Source of the DNA: Methylotetracoccus sp.
GTDB taxonomy: Bacteria; Pseudomonadota; Gammaproteobacteria; Methylococcales; Methylococcaceae
Assembly (NCBI GenBank): GCA_025458755.1
Contig: JALORT010000053.1
Location: forward strand, 1 to 9,052
DNA length: 9,052 nt
Reading direction: 5' to 3'
Position 1 is the first letter of the stretch, and each line of letters begins with the position of its first letter. Below the pieces are notes generated by a model. It was not told the origin of the DNA. It ran no database searches and saw only the letters and a list, made by a program, of their open reading frames with translations. Both the position numbers and the translations under genes were made by a program. Positions 1 through 8,439 of the stretch are shown here, one piece after another.

Positions 1-411
1 CTGCCATAAATACTTGTAGCGTGCCGCCAACCCTTTGCTGTTTCGCAGCACCAACTTCTTGTAGTCGTCAACGAATCCGATCAGTCCGAACGCCACCGTC
101 GTCAGCAACACGGCCCAGACATATCGGTTCGACAGATCCCCCCACAACAGCGTGCTGACCGCGATGGAGACCAGAATAAGCGCACCTCCCATGGTGGGTG
201 TGCCTGCCTTCGAGAAATGACTTTGCGGGCCGTCCTGTCGAATACTTTGGCCAATCTTGTAACGGCTCAGGCGCCGAATCATGATCGGCCCGACGACGAA
301 GGAAATGATCAGCGCGGTCAACACGCCGAGAATGCCACGAAACGTCAGGTAGTTGAAAACTCTGAAAAAGTCGAAATGGGTACCCAGCCACCGGGCGAGA
401 TTCAGCAACAT
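1..411 (-). CDS. mraY: Phospho-N-acetylmuramoyl-pentapeptide-transferase MraY, N-terminal part (cut by window edge)
   Basis: MraY is an integral membrane enzyme that moves phospho-MurNAc-pentapeptide from UDP to undecaprenyl phosphate, making lipid I on the cytoplasmic face. I translated the 137 codons from the ATG at 411-409 down to base 1; there is no stop, so the rest lies outside the window. The signature [13 protein letters not shown] is at about residues 65-77, and the Mg2+/catalytic Asp pair in GFVDDYKK falls at D115 and D116, the same numbers as in E. coli, which supports this start. Hydrophobic stretches at about 22-42, 76-91 and 98-114 fit the first transmembrane helices. The ribosome site is weak (AGGGG about 12 nt upstream). 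The gene begins inside the end of the short frame at 402-683, as mraY normally overlaps or abuts murF. Identity is near certain; only completeness is unknown. Confidence 0.96.
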   Translation of the reverse strand, partial: MLLNLARWLGTHFDFFRVFNYLTFRGILGVLTALIISFVVGPIMIRRLSRYKIGQSIRQDGPQSHFSKAGTPTMGGALILVSIAVSTLLWGDLSNRYVWAVLLTTVAFGLIGFVDDYKKLVLRNSKGLAARYKYLWQ

Positions 412-683
412 GCGGACTTCGCCCCTGGCGGCGTGATGAGTTGGTGCGCCCGCTCGCTTTGACGATGCTGCGTAAGCCTGCTTCGGCGCCTGGTCGGGAG
501 CGCCAAGTCATTGCCGCGATCGGCTGCGGTTGCTCGATCGCGCCGTTGAAGTCCGGCCGCCACGATCCGTGCCGCAGTCGCACCGACAGCCCTTTCGGCC
601 CAAACAGTCTCCAAGATCTGACAAAGCTGACCGGGGAGGCTACGTCCGACCAAACACGGGCAGAGCTTCGGGAAACAGCTCAT
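402..683 (-). pseudogene. Unrecognised 93-codon frame in the murF position; possible murF remnant
   Basis: This frame starts with an ATG that overlaps the murE stop in an ATGA motif and ends with a TGA 7 nt inside mraY, exactly the junctions expected of murF between murE and mraY. MurF is usually about 450 residues; this is 93. I see no MurF ATP-binding loop (GTNGKT-like), no N-terminal substrate domain and no clear C-terminal domain. The predicted peptide is rich in Arg, Ala and Gln and resembles an out-of-frame translation. A weak hint of a decayed C-terminus exists: one frame reads SIVKAS and the next reads [13 protein letters not shown], which joined by a frameshift would loosely resemble the VKGSR...ERVV ending of MurF proteins. 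That is a guess. Alternatives are a deletion scar, an assembly join, or a small unrelated peptide translated by coupling from murE. Confidence 0.35.
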
Positions 684-2197
684 GGCCGCCCTTCCCTTGC
701 CAGGAGTGCACGTCCGGCGACTTCCCGATCGTCGAAGTCAAGCTGCGCGGAACCGATATCCTGCACCCTCTCATGACCTTTGCCCGCCACCAGCACCAGA
801 TCATCAGGTCTCGCGGACTGTATCGTCTCCTCAATGGCGAGTCGTCGGTCCCGTTGTACCGTAATGTTGCATCCGCTGCAGCCAGACAAAATGTCCGCCA
901 CAATCGCATCACCGTCCTCATGACGTGGATTGTCGTCGGTCACTATGATGCGATCAGCCCAACGTTCAGCGGCCTGCCCCATTAACGGGCGTTTGCCCCG
1001 ATCACGCTCGCCGCCGCAGCCGAAAACGACCCACAAGCGTCCGCGGCAATGCGCCCGGAGACTGCGCAAGACGCGATCCAGCGCGTCGGCCGTGTGCGCA
1101 TAATCGACGACGGCGGTGACGCCATCGCGACTTCTCAAATGTTCCATCCGCCCTGGCACCGGCCGTACTTTTCCGGCCCGTTCGACGCTCTCGGTCAGTC
1201 CGTAGCCCATCCCGAGTAGAACGGCGAGAGTACCGAGCAGGTTCTCCGCGTTGTAGTCGCCGAACACCGGTGCGGCGACTTCGGCGACAGCACCGTCCCA
1301 TGCGACTTTCATTCGGATCCCTTCCGCACTCTGCTCGATTCCTGCAGCACAAACGGTCTGCACGGAGGGATGCGGCTGCCCGGAAACGCTGTAGGCGATG
1401 GTTTTCATTCCCGACGAAGCGCGTTCGACTACCCGACTAGTCAACGGGTTGTCTGCATTCAGAGTCAGCGATTCGAGACCCGGAAAATCGACGAGACGCA
1501 TCTTCGCTTCGATGTAGGCATCCAGCGACCCATGGTAATCAAGGTGATCGCGCGTGATGTTGGTATAAAGCGCCGATTTGATCCGGACGCCATTCAGCCG
1601 TCCCTGTACTAAGCCATGCGAGGACGCCTCGATCGCGACGGTGCCGACCCCTTGCATGCGAAGTGCGGAAAGCAGCGCATGCACCTCGATCGCGTCCGGC
1701 GTGGTTTGCGCCGTGGCCTGCAAATGGCCGGGCCACCCCCACCCCAAAGTGCCGATAACCCCGGCGGGCCGGGGGGCGGACATCGCATGGGCCAGAAAAT
1801 GGCTGCACGACGTCTTGCCGTTCGTTCCAGTAACGGCGATCACGGTCAGATCCTGTGACGGTTGAGCAAAAAAACGGTCGGCGATGTAGCCGACCTTTTG
1901 GTGCAAGGACTCGACCGGAATGCAAGCGATTCCGGCACAGCCGGCGGCGAGTTCCCGCCCTCCGCCGTGGGGATCATAGAGAATCGCGCACGCTCCTTTC
2001 CTAATGACGTCATGGCGATACTGAAGCCCGTGCCCCTGATGGCCGGCGATCGCGCAGAACAGATCGCCCGGACGCAAGGTGCGACTATCGATGCTGAGCC
2101 CGGTCACGCTGACGTTGGCCGCCGAACCGGGATCGCCGAATCCCGACACGAGCTGCCCCAGACGCTGCCCGAGCAGTCGGTCTGTGACTGCACTCAC
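680..2197 (-). CDS. murE: UDP-N-acetylmuramoyl-L-alanyl-D-glutamate--2,6-diaminopimelate ligase MurE
   Basis: This cytoplasmic Mur ligase adds meso-diaminopimelate to UDP-MurNAc-L-Ala-D-Glu with ATP, the third amino-acid step of peptidoglycan precursor synthesis. At 505 residues it is normal in length. Visible in order are an N-terminal substrate domain with GLSIDSRTLRPGDLF (33-47), the ATP loop TGTNGKTS (123-130), TTPDA (165-169), SSHG (192-195), YTNITRDHLDYHG (211-223), and the Lys in EAKMRLV (K232) that is carbamylated in the family. The C-terminal domain has GCGGERDRGKRPLM (393-406), DNPR (422-425) and GKGHE (472-476). DNPR is the motif that marks meso-DAP rather than lysine use. The start is a GTG whose bases overlap the ftsI stop (GTGA), so translation is probably coupled to ftsI. 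The 3' end overlaps the next frame by ATGA. The protein looks complete, and it is not fused to a MurF. Confidence 0.97.
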   Translation of the reverse strand: MSAVTDRLLGQRLGQLVSGFGDPGSAANVSVTGLSIDSRTLRPGDLFCAIAGHQGHGLQYRHDVIRKGACAILYDPHGGGRELAAGCAGIACIPVESLHQKVGYIADRFFAQPSQDLTVIAVTGTNGKTSCSHFLAHAMSAPRPAGVIGTLGWGWPGHLQATAQTTPDAIEVHALLSALRMQGVGTVAIEASSHGLVQGRLNGVRIKSALYTNITRDHLDYHGSLDAYIEAKMRLVDFPGLESLTLNADNPLTSRVVERASSGMKTIAYSVSGQPHPSVQTVCAAGIEQSAEGIRMKVAWDGAVAEVAAPVFGDYNAENLLGTLAVLLGMGYGLTESVERAGKVRPVPGRMEHLRSRDGVTAVVDYAHTADALDRVLRSLRAHCRGRLWVVFGCGGERDRGKRPLMGQAAERWADRIIVTDDNPRHEDGDAIVADILSGCSGCNITVQRDRRLAIEETIQSARPDDLVLVAGKGHERVQDIGSAQLDFDDREVAGRALLAREGRP

Positions 2198-3924
2198 AGC
2201 GGGCCTTCTCCCTGCGCCGTAAGCAAAGGCATGGAATCGGGCTGATCGGGCGCGATATTCAGCAGCCGCAGCGACCCTTCCATCACGCTCGAGAACACCG
2301 GCGCGGCGACAACACCGCCATAGTATTGTCCAGCCGACGGCTCATCGATCATGACGACCATCACCAAACGGGGCCTGCTGGCCGGGGCCATGCCGGCGAA
2401 AACCGCCATATGGAGCCCCGAGGAATAACCGCGGCCCGCGTTCTTTTTCACGGTGCCGGTTTTCCCCGCCACGCGGTAACCGGGCACGGCTGCTTGTAGA
2501 GCTGTCCCTTCACGCGATACCACCCTCTCCATCATGGTCCGAACGGCGGCGGCGGTCTTCGCCGACATGACCGGATAGAGCTTCGGGTTCTCGCTTCGCC
2601 TCAGCAACGAAACGGCCGGAATCATACCGTCCTTGGCAAACGCCAGATACGCCCTCGCCATCTGCAGCGTAGAAGCCGACAAACCGTACCCGAAGGAGAG
2701 CGTGGCCTGCTCGAAATGATTCCAGCCACGATGATGCGGCAAGCGGCCGGTCGCCTCACCCGGAAAGCCGGTTTCCAGCGGCTGACCGAAGCCCAAGTTG
2801 TTGTAGAACGCAAAAAACTTCGATGACGGTATCGACAGCGCGATCTTCGTTACCCCGACGTTACTCGACTTCTGCAGGATGCGCGTCACATCCAAGGCAC
2901 CGTAATTGTGGATATCCTTCACCACATTGGTACCGACACGCAGCGAGCCGGGGTGGGTGTTGATCACCGAATCCGGGCGGAACAAGCCGAGCTCCAGACC
3001 GCAGGCCACCGCAAAGGGCTTCATCGTCGAACCCGGCTCGAACAGGTCAGTGATCGCCCGGTTGCGAAACACGCCGCTCTTGATGGGTTTGTGACTGTTG
3101 GGATTGAACGACGGCTGGTTCACCATCGCCAGCACGTCGCCGTGTTCGGCATCAAGCAGCACCAGGCTTCCGGAACGGGCGCGATGTTTGAGCACGGCCT
3201 TTTTCAGCTCCCGATACGCCAGGTACTGAAGGCGCTGGTCAATCGACAGCCGGACGTCCCGCCCCGGTACTGGCTCGCGTGCATTTTCCAGATCTTCGAT
3301 GACCCTGCGCCGACCATCCCGGATGATCCGTCGGCCACCTTCGACCCCCCTCAGCACGTGGTCATAGCTGTATTCGATGCCTTCCTGGCCTTTGTCATCG
3401 ATATTGGTGAACCCAATGACATGAGCCGCCACTTCCCCGCTCGGATAGTAGCGCTGATATTCCCGATCGGCATAAACTCCGGGGATTTGCAGCCCGAGGA
3501 TTCGGTCCGCCATCTCGGGACTGATACGCCGCTTGAGAAAGGTGAAAGTCCGGCCCGCTTCGCGCTCGACTCGCCCACGAATATCGCCGATGGTCATGCC
3601 CAGGATACCGGCCAACATCCGCAGTTGTTGATCATCCGGGCCAAACTCCCTGGGGTTCGCCCAGATCGACTTGACCGGGCTGCTGATGGCCAATAATTCA
3701 CCATTCCGGTCGAGTACGCGCCCGCGATGGGCCGCAATCGGCCTGATCCCGATAGGCCGCGCGTTCCCTTCGGGCTGCAGAAACTGCCGATCCAACACCT
3801 GAAGGTAGGAGGCACGGCCGACCAGAACAACCATACCGAGAAGGATGGCGACGAGCAGAAACCACCAGCGCCCGGCATAGTCGTCGTCACTTGTTCTGCA
3901 ATCCGTATGAGGATAAATCATCAT
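2194..3924 (-). CDS. ftsI: Septal peptidoglycan transpeptidase FtsI (PBP3)
   Basis: FtsI is the class B penicillin-binding protein that cross-links septal peptidoglycan in the periplasm, as partner of FtsW in the divisome. The 576-residue product is usual in length. A short cytoplasmic tail precedes one membrane helix (about residues 19-37), followed by the dimerisation/pedestal region with AHRGRVLDRNGELLA (65-79), and the transpeptidase domain. All three catalytic motifs are present: STMK with the acylated Ser at 299, SSN at 353-355 and KTGT at 488-491. The start is the first of two adjacent ATG codons; I see only a weak ribosome site (GGGTGG). The gene lies 30 nt after ftsL and overlaps murE by 4 nt. 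The domain set and the dcw context make FtsI far more likely than the elongation paralogue PBP2. Confidence 0.97.
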   Translation of the reverse strand: MMIYPHTDCRTSDDDYAGRWWFLLVAILLGMVVLVGRASYLQVLDRQFLQPEGNARPIGIRPIAAHRGRVLDRNGELLAISSPVKSIWANPREFGPDDQQLRMLAGILGMTIGDIRGRVEREAGRTFTFLKRRISPEMADRILGLQIPGVYADREYQRYYPSGEVAAHVIGFTNIDDKGQEGIEYSYDHVLRGVEGGRRIIRDGRRRVIEDLENAREPVPGRDVRLSIDQRLQYLAYRELKKAVLKHRARSGSLVLLDAEHGDVLAMVNQPSFNPNSHKPIKSGVFRNRAITDLFEPGSTMKPFAVACGLELGLFRPDSVINTHPGSLRVGTNVVKDIHNYGALDVTRILQKSSNVGVTKIALSIPSSKFFAFYNNLGFGQPLETGFPGEATGRLPHHRGWNHFEQATLSFGYGLSASTLQMARAYLAFAKDGMIPAVSLLRRSENPKLYPVMSAKTAAAVRTMMERVVSREGTALQAAVPGYRVAGKTGTVKKNAGRGYSSGLHMAVFAGMAPASRPRLVMVVMIDEPSAGQYYGGVVAAPVFSSVMEGSLRLLNIAPDQPDSMPLLTAQGEGPL

Positions 3925-3954
3925 GGCCCGCCACCCGCACTGGTAAGTTGATGC

Positions 3955-4218
3955 TTAGTGCTTTGTCTTGATGTAGATGATCGACTCCCGGGCGGGTAAA
4001 GACATGCCGAGTCGTGTCCGTGCGAGCCGTTCGATCCGGCTATGCTCCGCCCAGGTATTTTGTTCCAGTTGCAACTGACCCAACTCCACATCGTAAGCTT
4101 CCAATGCCTGCTCCAGCTTCTGGATCTCCGTGAAAACCATCCGCGACCGATACTTCGCATAGATCACCCCCAGCGCAGACACAATCAGCACGGCGATCAG
4201 CAGCAGCATTGATCTCAT
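3955..4218 (-). CDS. ftsL: Cell division protein FtsL
   Basis: FtsL is a small bitopic membrane protein that forms the FtsQ-FtsL-FtsB complex and helps activate FtsWI at the septum. The product has 87 residues: one N-terminal membrane helix (about 4-21, LLLIAVLIVSALGVIYA region), then a periplasmic coiled-coil segment with charged and Leu-spaced residues (about 28-55), then the conserved-type ending RIERLARTRLGM (61-72). FtsL sequences diverge strongly, so the call rests on the architecture together with its position between rsmH and ftsI. The ATG overlaps the rsmH stop as ATGA, and this codon gives the expected length. It ends in TAA 30 nt before ftsI. Confidence 0.93.
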   Translation of the reverse strand: MRSMLLLIAVLIVSALGVIYAKYRSRMVFTEIQKLEQALEAYDVELGQLQLEQNTWAEHSRIERLARTRLGMSLPARESIIYIKTKH

Positions 4219-5132
4219 CCCGCTGACCTCTCAGCCACTCGCAGAATCGCGCTGCGTGCCCGGGGATTCTCCAAGATTTCAGACGCGGTCGGTTTTCGCG
4301 GCCCGGCGATGCGCCGCAAACGCGGCGCCACCGATTCCGCATAAGGACGTTGAGCACCGCTGTCGACAGCGAAGCCGCGACTTTCATCGCGCATAAACCG
4401 CTTGACAATCCGATCTTCAAGCGAGTGAAAGGAGATCACCGCCAGGCGCCCACCCCATCGCAGCGCCTGCACCGCCTGAATCAGCCCTTGCTGAAGCTCC
4501 TCTAGTTCCTGGTTCACTCGGATACGAATGGCCTGAAAGCTGCGGGTCGCCGGATGTTGCCCCCGTTCCCATCGCGGAATCGCCGCCGCGACAATCGACG
4601 CCAATTGTTTCGTCGTGACGATCGGTTCCCGAGCGCGTCTTGACACGATTGCTCTTGCGATCTGCCGCGCGTAGCGTTCCTCCCCGAACCCCCTGAGCAC
4701 CTGTTCCAATTCACGGTCGCTCACCGTGCCGAGCCATGCCGCTGCCGTAACGCCACGAGTGCGGTCCATACGCATGTCGAGGGGCCCATCCCGTAGAAAG
4801 CTGAATCCTCGTTCCGCCTCGTCCAGCTGCGGCGAGGACACCCCCAAGTCCATCAACACCCCGTCGACTTGTCCGAACCAACCCACTGTCGTCAAGAATG
4901 ACGCCATATCCGCAAACGAAACCTGCTCGATCCGAAAGCGGGCATCGCGCCCCAGTGCAACAGCCTCCGGCGAAGAGACCGCAGCGCGATCCTTGTCCAG
5001 CGCCAATAAACGCCCCGGAGGACCCAACCGGTCCAAGATCTCTCGACTGTGGCCTCCCCGCCCGAACGTGGCGTCGACATACCACCCGTCCGGCCTCACT
5101 GCCAAAGCCTCGATGGATTCGGCCAGCATCAC
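4215..5132 (-). CDS. rsmH: 16S rRNA (cytosine(1402)-N(4))-methyltransferase RsmH (MraW)
   Basis: RsmH uses S-adenosylmethionine to methylate N4 of C1402 in the ribosomal decoding centre. From the GTG at 5132 the product has 305 residues. Family motifs are DATFGRGGHS (20-29, SAM binding), DLGVSSPQLD (95-104), FSF..DGPLDMRMD (110-123), HPATRSFQAIRIRVN (193-207) and VISFHSLEDRIVKRF (232-246). The start is doubtful. The codons just before the GTG read I-R-H-R-P, and together with V-M-L they make HRPVML, which matches the conserved H-x-P-V-[ML] beginning of the family. The frame stays open back to a stop at 5216-5214, but contains no ATG, GTG or TTG. Starting at 5132 removes the conserved His and Pro. 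A non-standard start upstream, for example CTG at 5186, or a sequence error is possible. The gene follows mraZ and overlaps ftsL by 4 nt. Confidence 0.95.
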   Translation of the reverse strand: MMLAESIEALAVRPDGWYVDATFGRGGHSREILDRLGPPGRLLALDKDRAAVSSPEAVALGRDARFRIEQVSFADMASFLTTVGWFGQVDGVLMDLGVSSPQLDEAERGFSFLRDGPLDMRMDRTRGVTAAAWLGTVSDRELEQVLRGFGEERYARQIARAIVSRRAREPIVTTKQLASIVAAAIPRWERGQHPATRSFQAIRIRVNQELEELQQGLIQAVQALRWGGRLAVISFHSLEDRIVKRFMRDESRGFAVDSGAQRPYAESVAPRLRRIAGPRKPTASEILENPRARSAILRVAERSAG

Positions 5133-5160
5133 CGGCCGATGGCGTATCGGAAATTCGGCG

Positions 5161-5619
5161 TCAGAACGTAAGCGATCCGAGCTCAGGCGACAGATCCCCC
5201 AAGTCCTCGAGACTCACGCCTTCGTGCCAGGCATCTCTGCTTTGATTCCACGCTTCATCGTTCCAGATCTCGAACACCGTACCCTGACCCACCAGCGCCA
5301 CTCGCTTTTCCAGTCCAGCGAACTGGCGCAGCAACTCCGGCAACAGGAAACGACCCTGACTATCCATTTCGCATTCGGCTGCGTGTCCGATCACTAGACG
5401 CTTCACCTGCTTCACGCGTGAATCCAGCATCGGCAACTTCATCAGTTTGTGCTCGAACTGTTCGAATGCGGGGAGGGGAAACAGTAGAAGGCACTTGTCG
5501 AAACCGATGGTGACCACCAATTGACCCTCGCAGCAATCCTGCAACTCCGGGCGGTACTTGGTTGGTATGGCCATCCGACCTTTCTCGTCCAGGTTAATGG
5601 CACTGACACCTCGGAACAA
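5161..5619 (-). CDS. mraZ: Transcriptional regulator MraZ
   Basis: MraZ is a DNA-binding protein with two SpoVT/AbrB-like half-domains that forms a ring and represses its own promoter, and with it the dcw operon, in studied bacteria. The product has 152 residues, the normal size. The two repeated signature segments are visible: DEKGRMAIPTKYR at residues 11-23 and DSQGRFLLPELLR at 86-98. The start is TTG at 5619-5617, which places the family-typical MFRG beginning at residue 1 and sits just after a very strong Shine-Dalgarno sequence. It is the first gene of the dcw block and lies directly behind its own promoter and box array. It ends in TGA at 5163-5161, 28 nt before the proposed rsmH GTG. 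I see nothing broken or missing. Confidence 0.96.
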   Translation of the reverse strand: MFRGVSAINLDEKGRMAIPTKYRPELQDCCEGQLVVTIGFDKCLLLFPLPAFEQFEHKLMKLPMLDSRVKQVKRLVIGHAAECEMDSQGRFLLPELLRQFAGLEKRVALVGQGTVFEIWNDEAWNQSRDAWHEGVSLEDLGDLSPELGSLTF

Positions 5620-5630
5620 TTCCTCCTCCT
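5620..5630 (-). promoter_or_regulatory. Strong Shine-Dalgarno sequence of mraZ
   Basis: Read on the minus strand, bases 5630-5620 are AGGAGGAGGAA immediately before the TTG codon. It offers two overlapping GGAGG cores, so it pairs very well with the 16S rRNA tail. This decides the TTG start at 5619 and may make up for the weak start codon. Confidence 0.85.
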
Positions 5631-5670
5631 TACACCACTAAACTCCATTTATCACCACTTTCCCCCACTA
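5631..5670 (-). promoter_or_regulatory. Four 10-bp TGG repeats, probable MraZ operator
   Basis: On the minus strand four consecutive 10-mers each carry TGG at the same offset: 5667-5665, 5657-5655, 5647-5645 and 5637-5635. The unit is roughly (A/T)A(A/G)TGG followed by four variable bases. MraZ of E. coli is known to bind direct repeats TGGGN spaced by 5 nt (10-bp period) between the promoter and mraZ; the position and period match here, although the third G is variable. The array starts right at the expected transcription start, so a bound MraZ ring would block RNA polymerase. A fifth unit with AGG in place of TGG (5627-5625) continues the period into the ribosome site. Confidence 0.85.
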
Positions 5671-5675
5671 AAGGG

Positions 5676-5704
5676 ACTATAGGAACCCGCCTGCTTGAAG
5701 TCAA
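5676..5704 (-). promoter_or_regulatory. sigma70-type promoter of the mraZ/dcw operon
   Basis: On the minus strand TTGACT (5704-5699) and TATAGT (5681-5676) are separated by exactly 17 nt. Each hexamer has five of six consensus bases. Transcription would begin near 5669, about 50 nt before the mraZ start and at the edge of the TGG-box array. This is the arrangement expected of an autoregulated mra promoter. Confidence 0.82.
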
Positions 5705-6387
5705 GAGGAACTTCGTGGTTTTTTTCGAGGCCTTGCGAAGGTCGACTCGGAGTTCGCCGCTGCCATTCTCGATGCCGAATGAAAACATAAAACAAATAAA
5801 TGAAATCAATATCTTGAATCACACTGGGAACGGCAGAGGCGAATGGCGCCTGGCGCATCAGCGGACCCGATGAGGTGCCGGGAAGTTGGTCAAGCCGTTG
5901 TCGGCCTCCCCCACATCACTGCATCGAGATTCGGTAACAGGCATTGGAAGCGGGCGTTTCGCGAAGAAGCTAGCCGCCGTTGTGATGGCCGCTGCAGCGG
6001 GACGTAGAAGAGGTATTGAACAGAAAGCGGGATAAACTCAATATAACTACTATAGAATGTGGATCCAAAAGCCGTCAAGCACAATATCATGTACCGGCAG
6101 CCGCATCATGATCGCAACGAGGAGGAAGATCGTCGACGCCGCTACGCGCCGCAGGTCGCCCACCGCGGCGAACGAGCCGCTCACGCTGAAAGTCAGCCTG
6201 GGATGGACACGGCAATCTGCTCCACGATCATCCGAAGACGGCTCATGAAGACAGCAGGAGGACACACGAGATCCAAACCCGCGCCGATAGGGCTTGCGGC
6301 AGGAGGCGTCAGACAGAAAATACCTTCGGCCTTGATGCGCTCCGGACACGGCGCGCACTGGATGGCCAACGGTTTGCGGTGCCGCTG
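5705..6387. other. Gene-poor interval between ligA and mraZ
   Basis: I find no gene here on either strand that I can support. Open frames exist on both strands, but their products are Arg/Ser/Pro-rich and match no family I know. No tRNA or rRNA pattern is visible. Contents are: a promoter-like pair facing mraZ (6078-6049); an AT-rich island at about 5780-5812; a 12-bp perfect palindrome CCGCTGCAGCGG at 5989-6000; a small hairpin-forming segment at 5892-5907 (GCCG, 4-nt loop, CGGC); and a run of seven T on the plus strand near 5719-5725. I see no convincing rho-independent terminator for ligA. A ligA 3' extension, a long dcw leader, or a small RNA gene are all possible. Confidence 0.6.
6049..6078 (-). 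promoter_or_regulatory. Promoter-like site upstream of the mraZ promoter
   Basis: On the minus strand TTGACG (6078-6073) and TATAGT (6054-6049) are separated by 18 nt. The -10 hexamer is identical to that of the mraZ-proximal promoter. An alternative overlapping pair is TTGGAT (6068-6063) with TATATT (6045-6040) at 17 nt. Transcription would start near 6042-6033 and run toward mraZ, giving a leader of about 420 nt or a separate small RNA. The sequence match is good, but nothing in the sequence shows what it drives. Confidence 0.55.

Positions 6388-8439
<2,052 letters not shown>

Noticed and set aside
68..583. 171-codon minus-strand frame across the mraY start and the murF position
   Set aside because: It is a different frame over clear mraY coding sequence; most of it is a shadow. 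I considered it as a shifted murF end, but only a six-residue hint (SIVKAS) is present.
2908..3696. 262-codon plus-strand frame
   Set aside because: It is antisense to ftsI, whose catalytic motifs fix the true frame.
5701..5740. Plus-strand terminator ending in seven T (near 5719-5725)
   Set aside because: The preceding stem is only about 5 bp and no plus-strand gene precedes it.
5652..6090. Two 66-68-codon minus-strand frames in the gap (5890-6090 and 5652-5858)
   Set aside because: No ribosome sites and no recognisable motifs; one runs through the mraZ promoter and into the box array.
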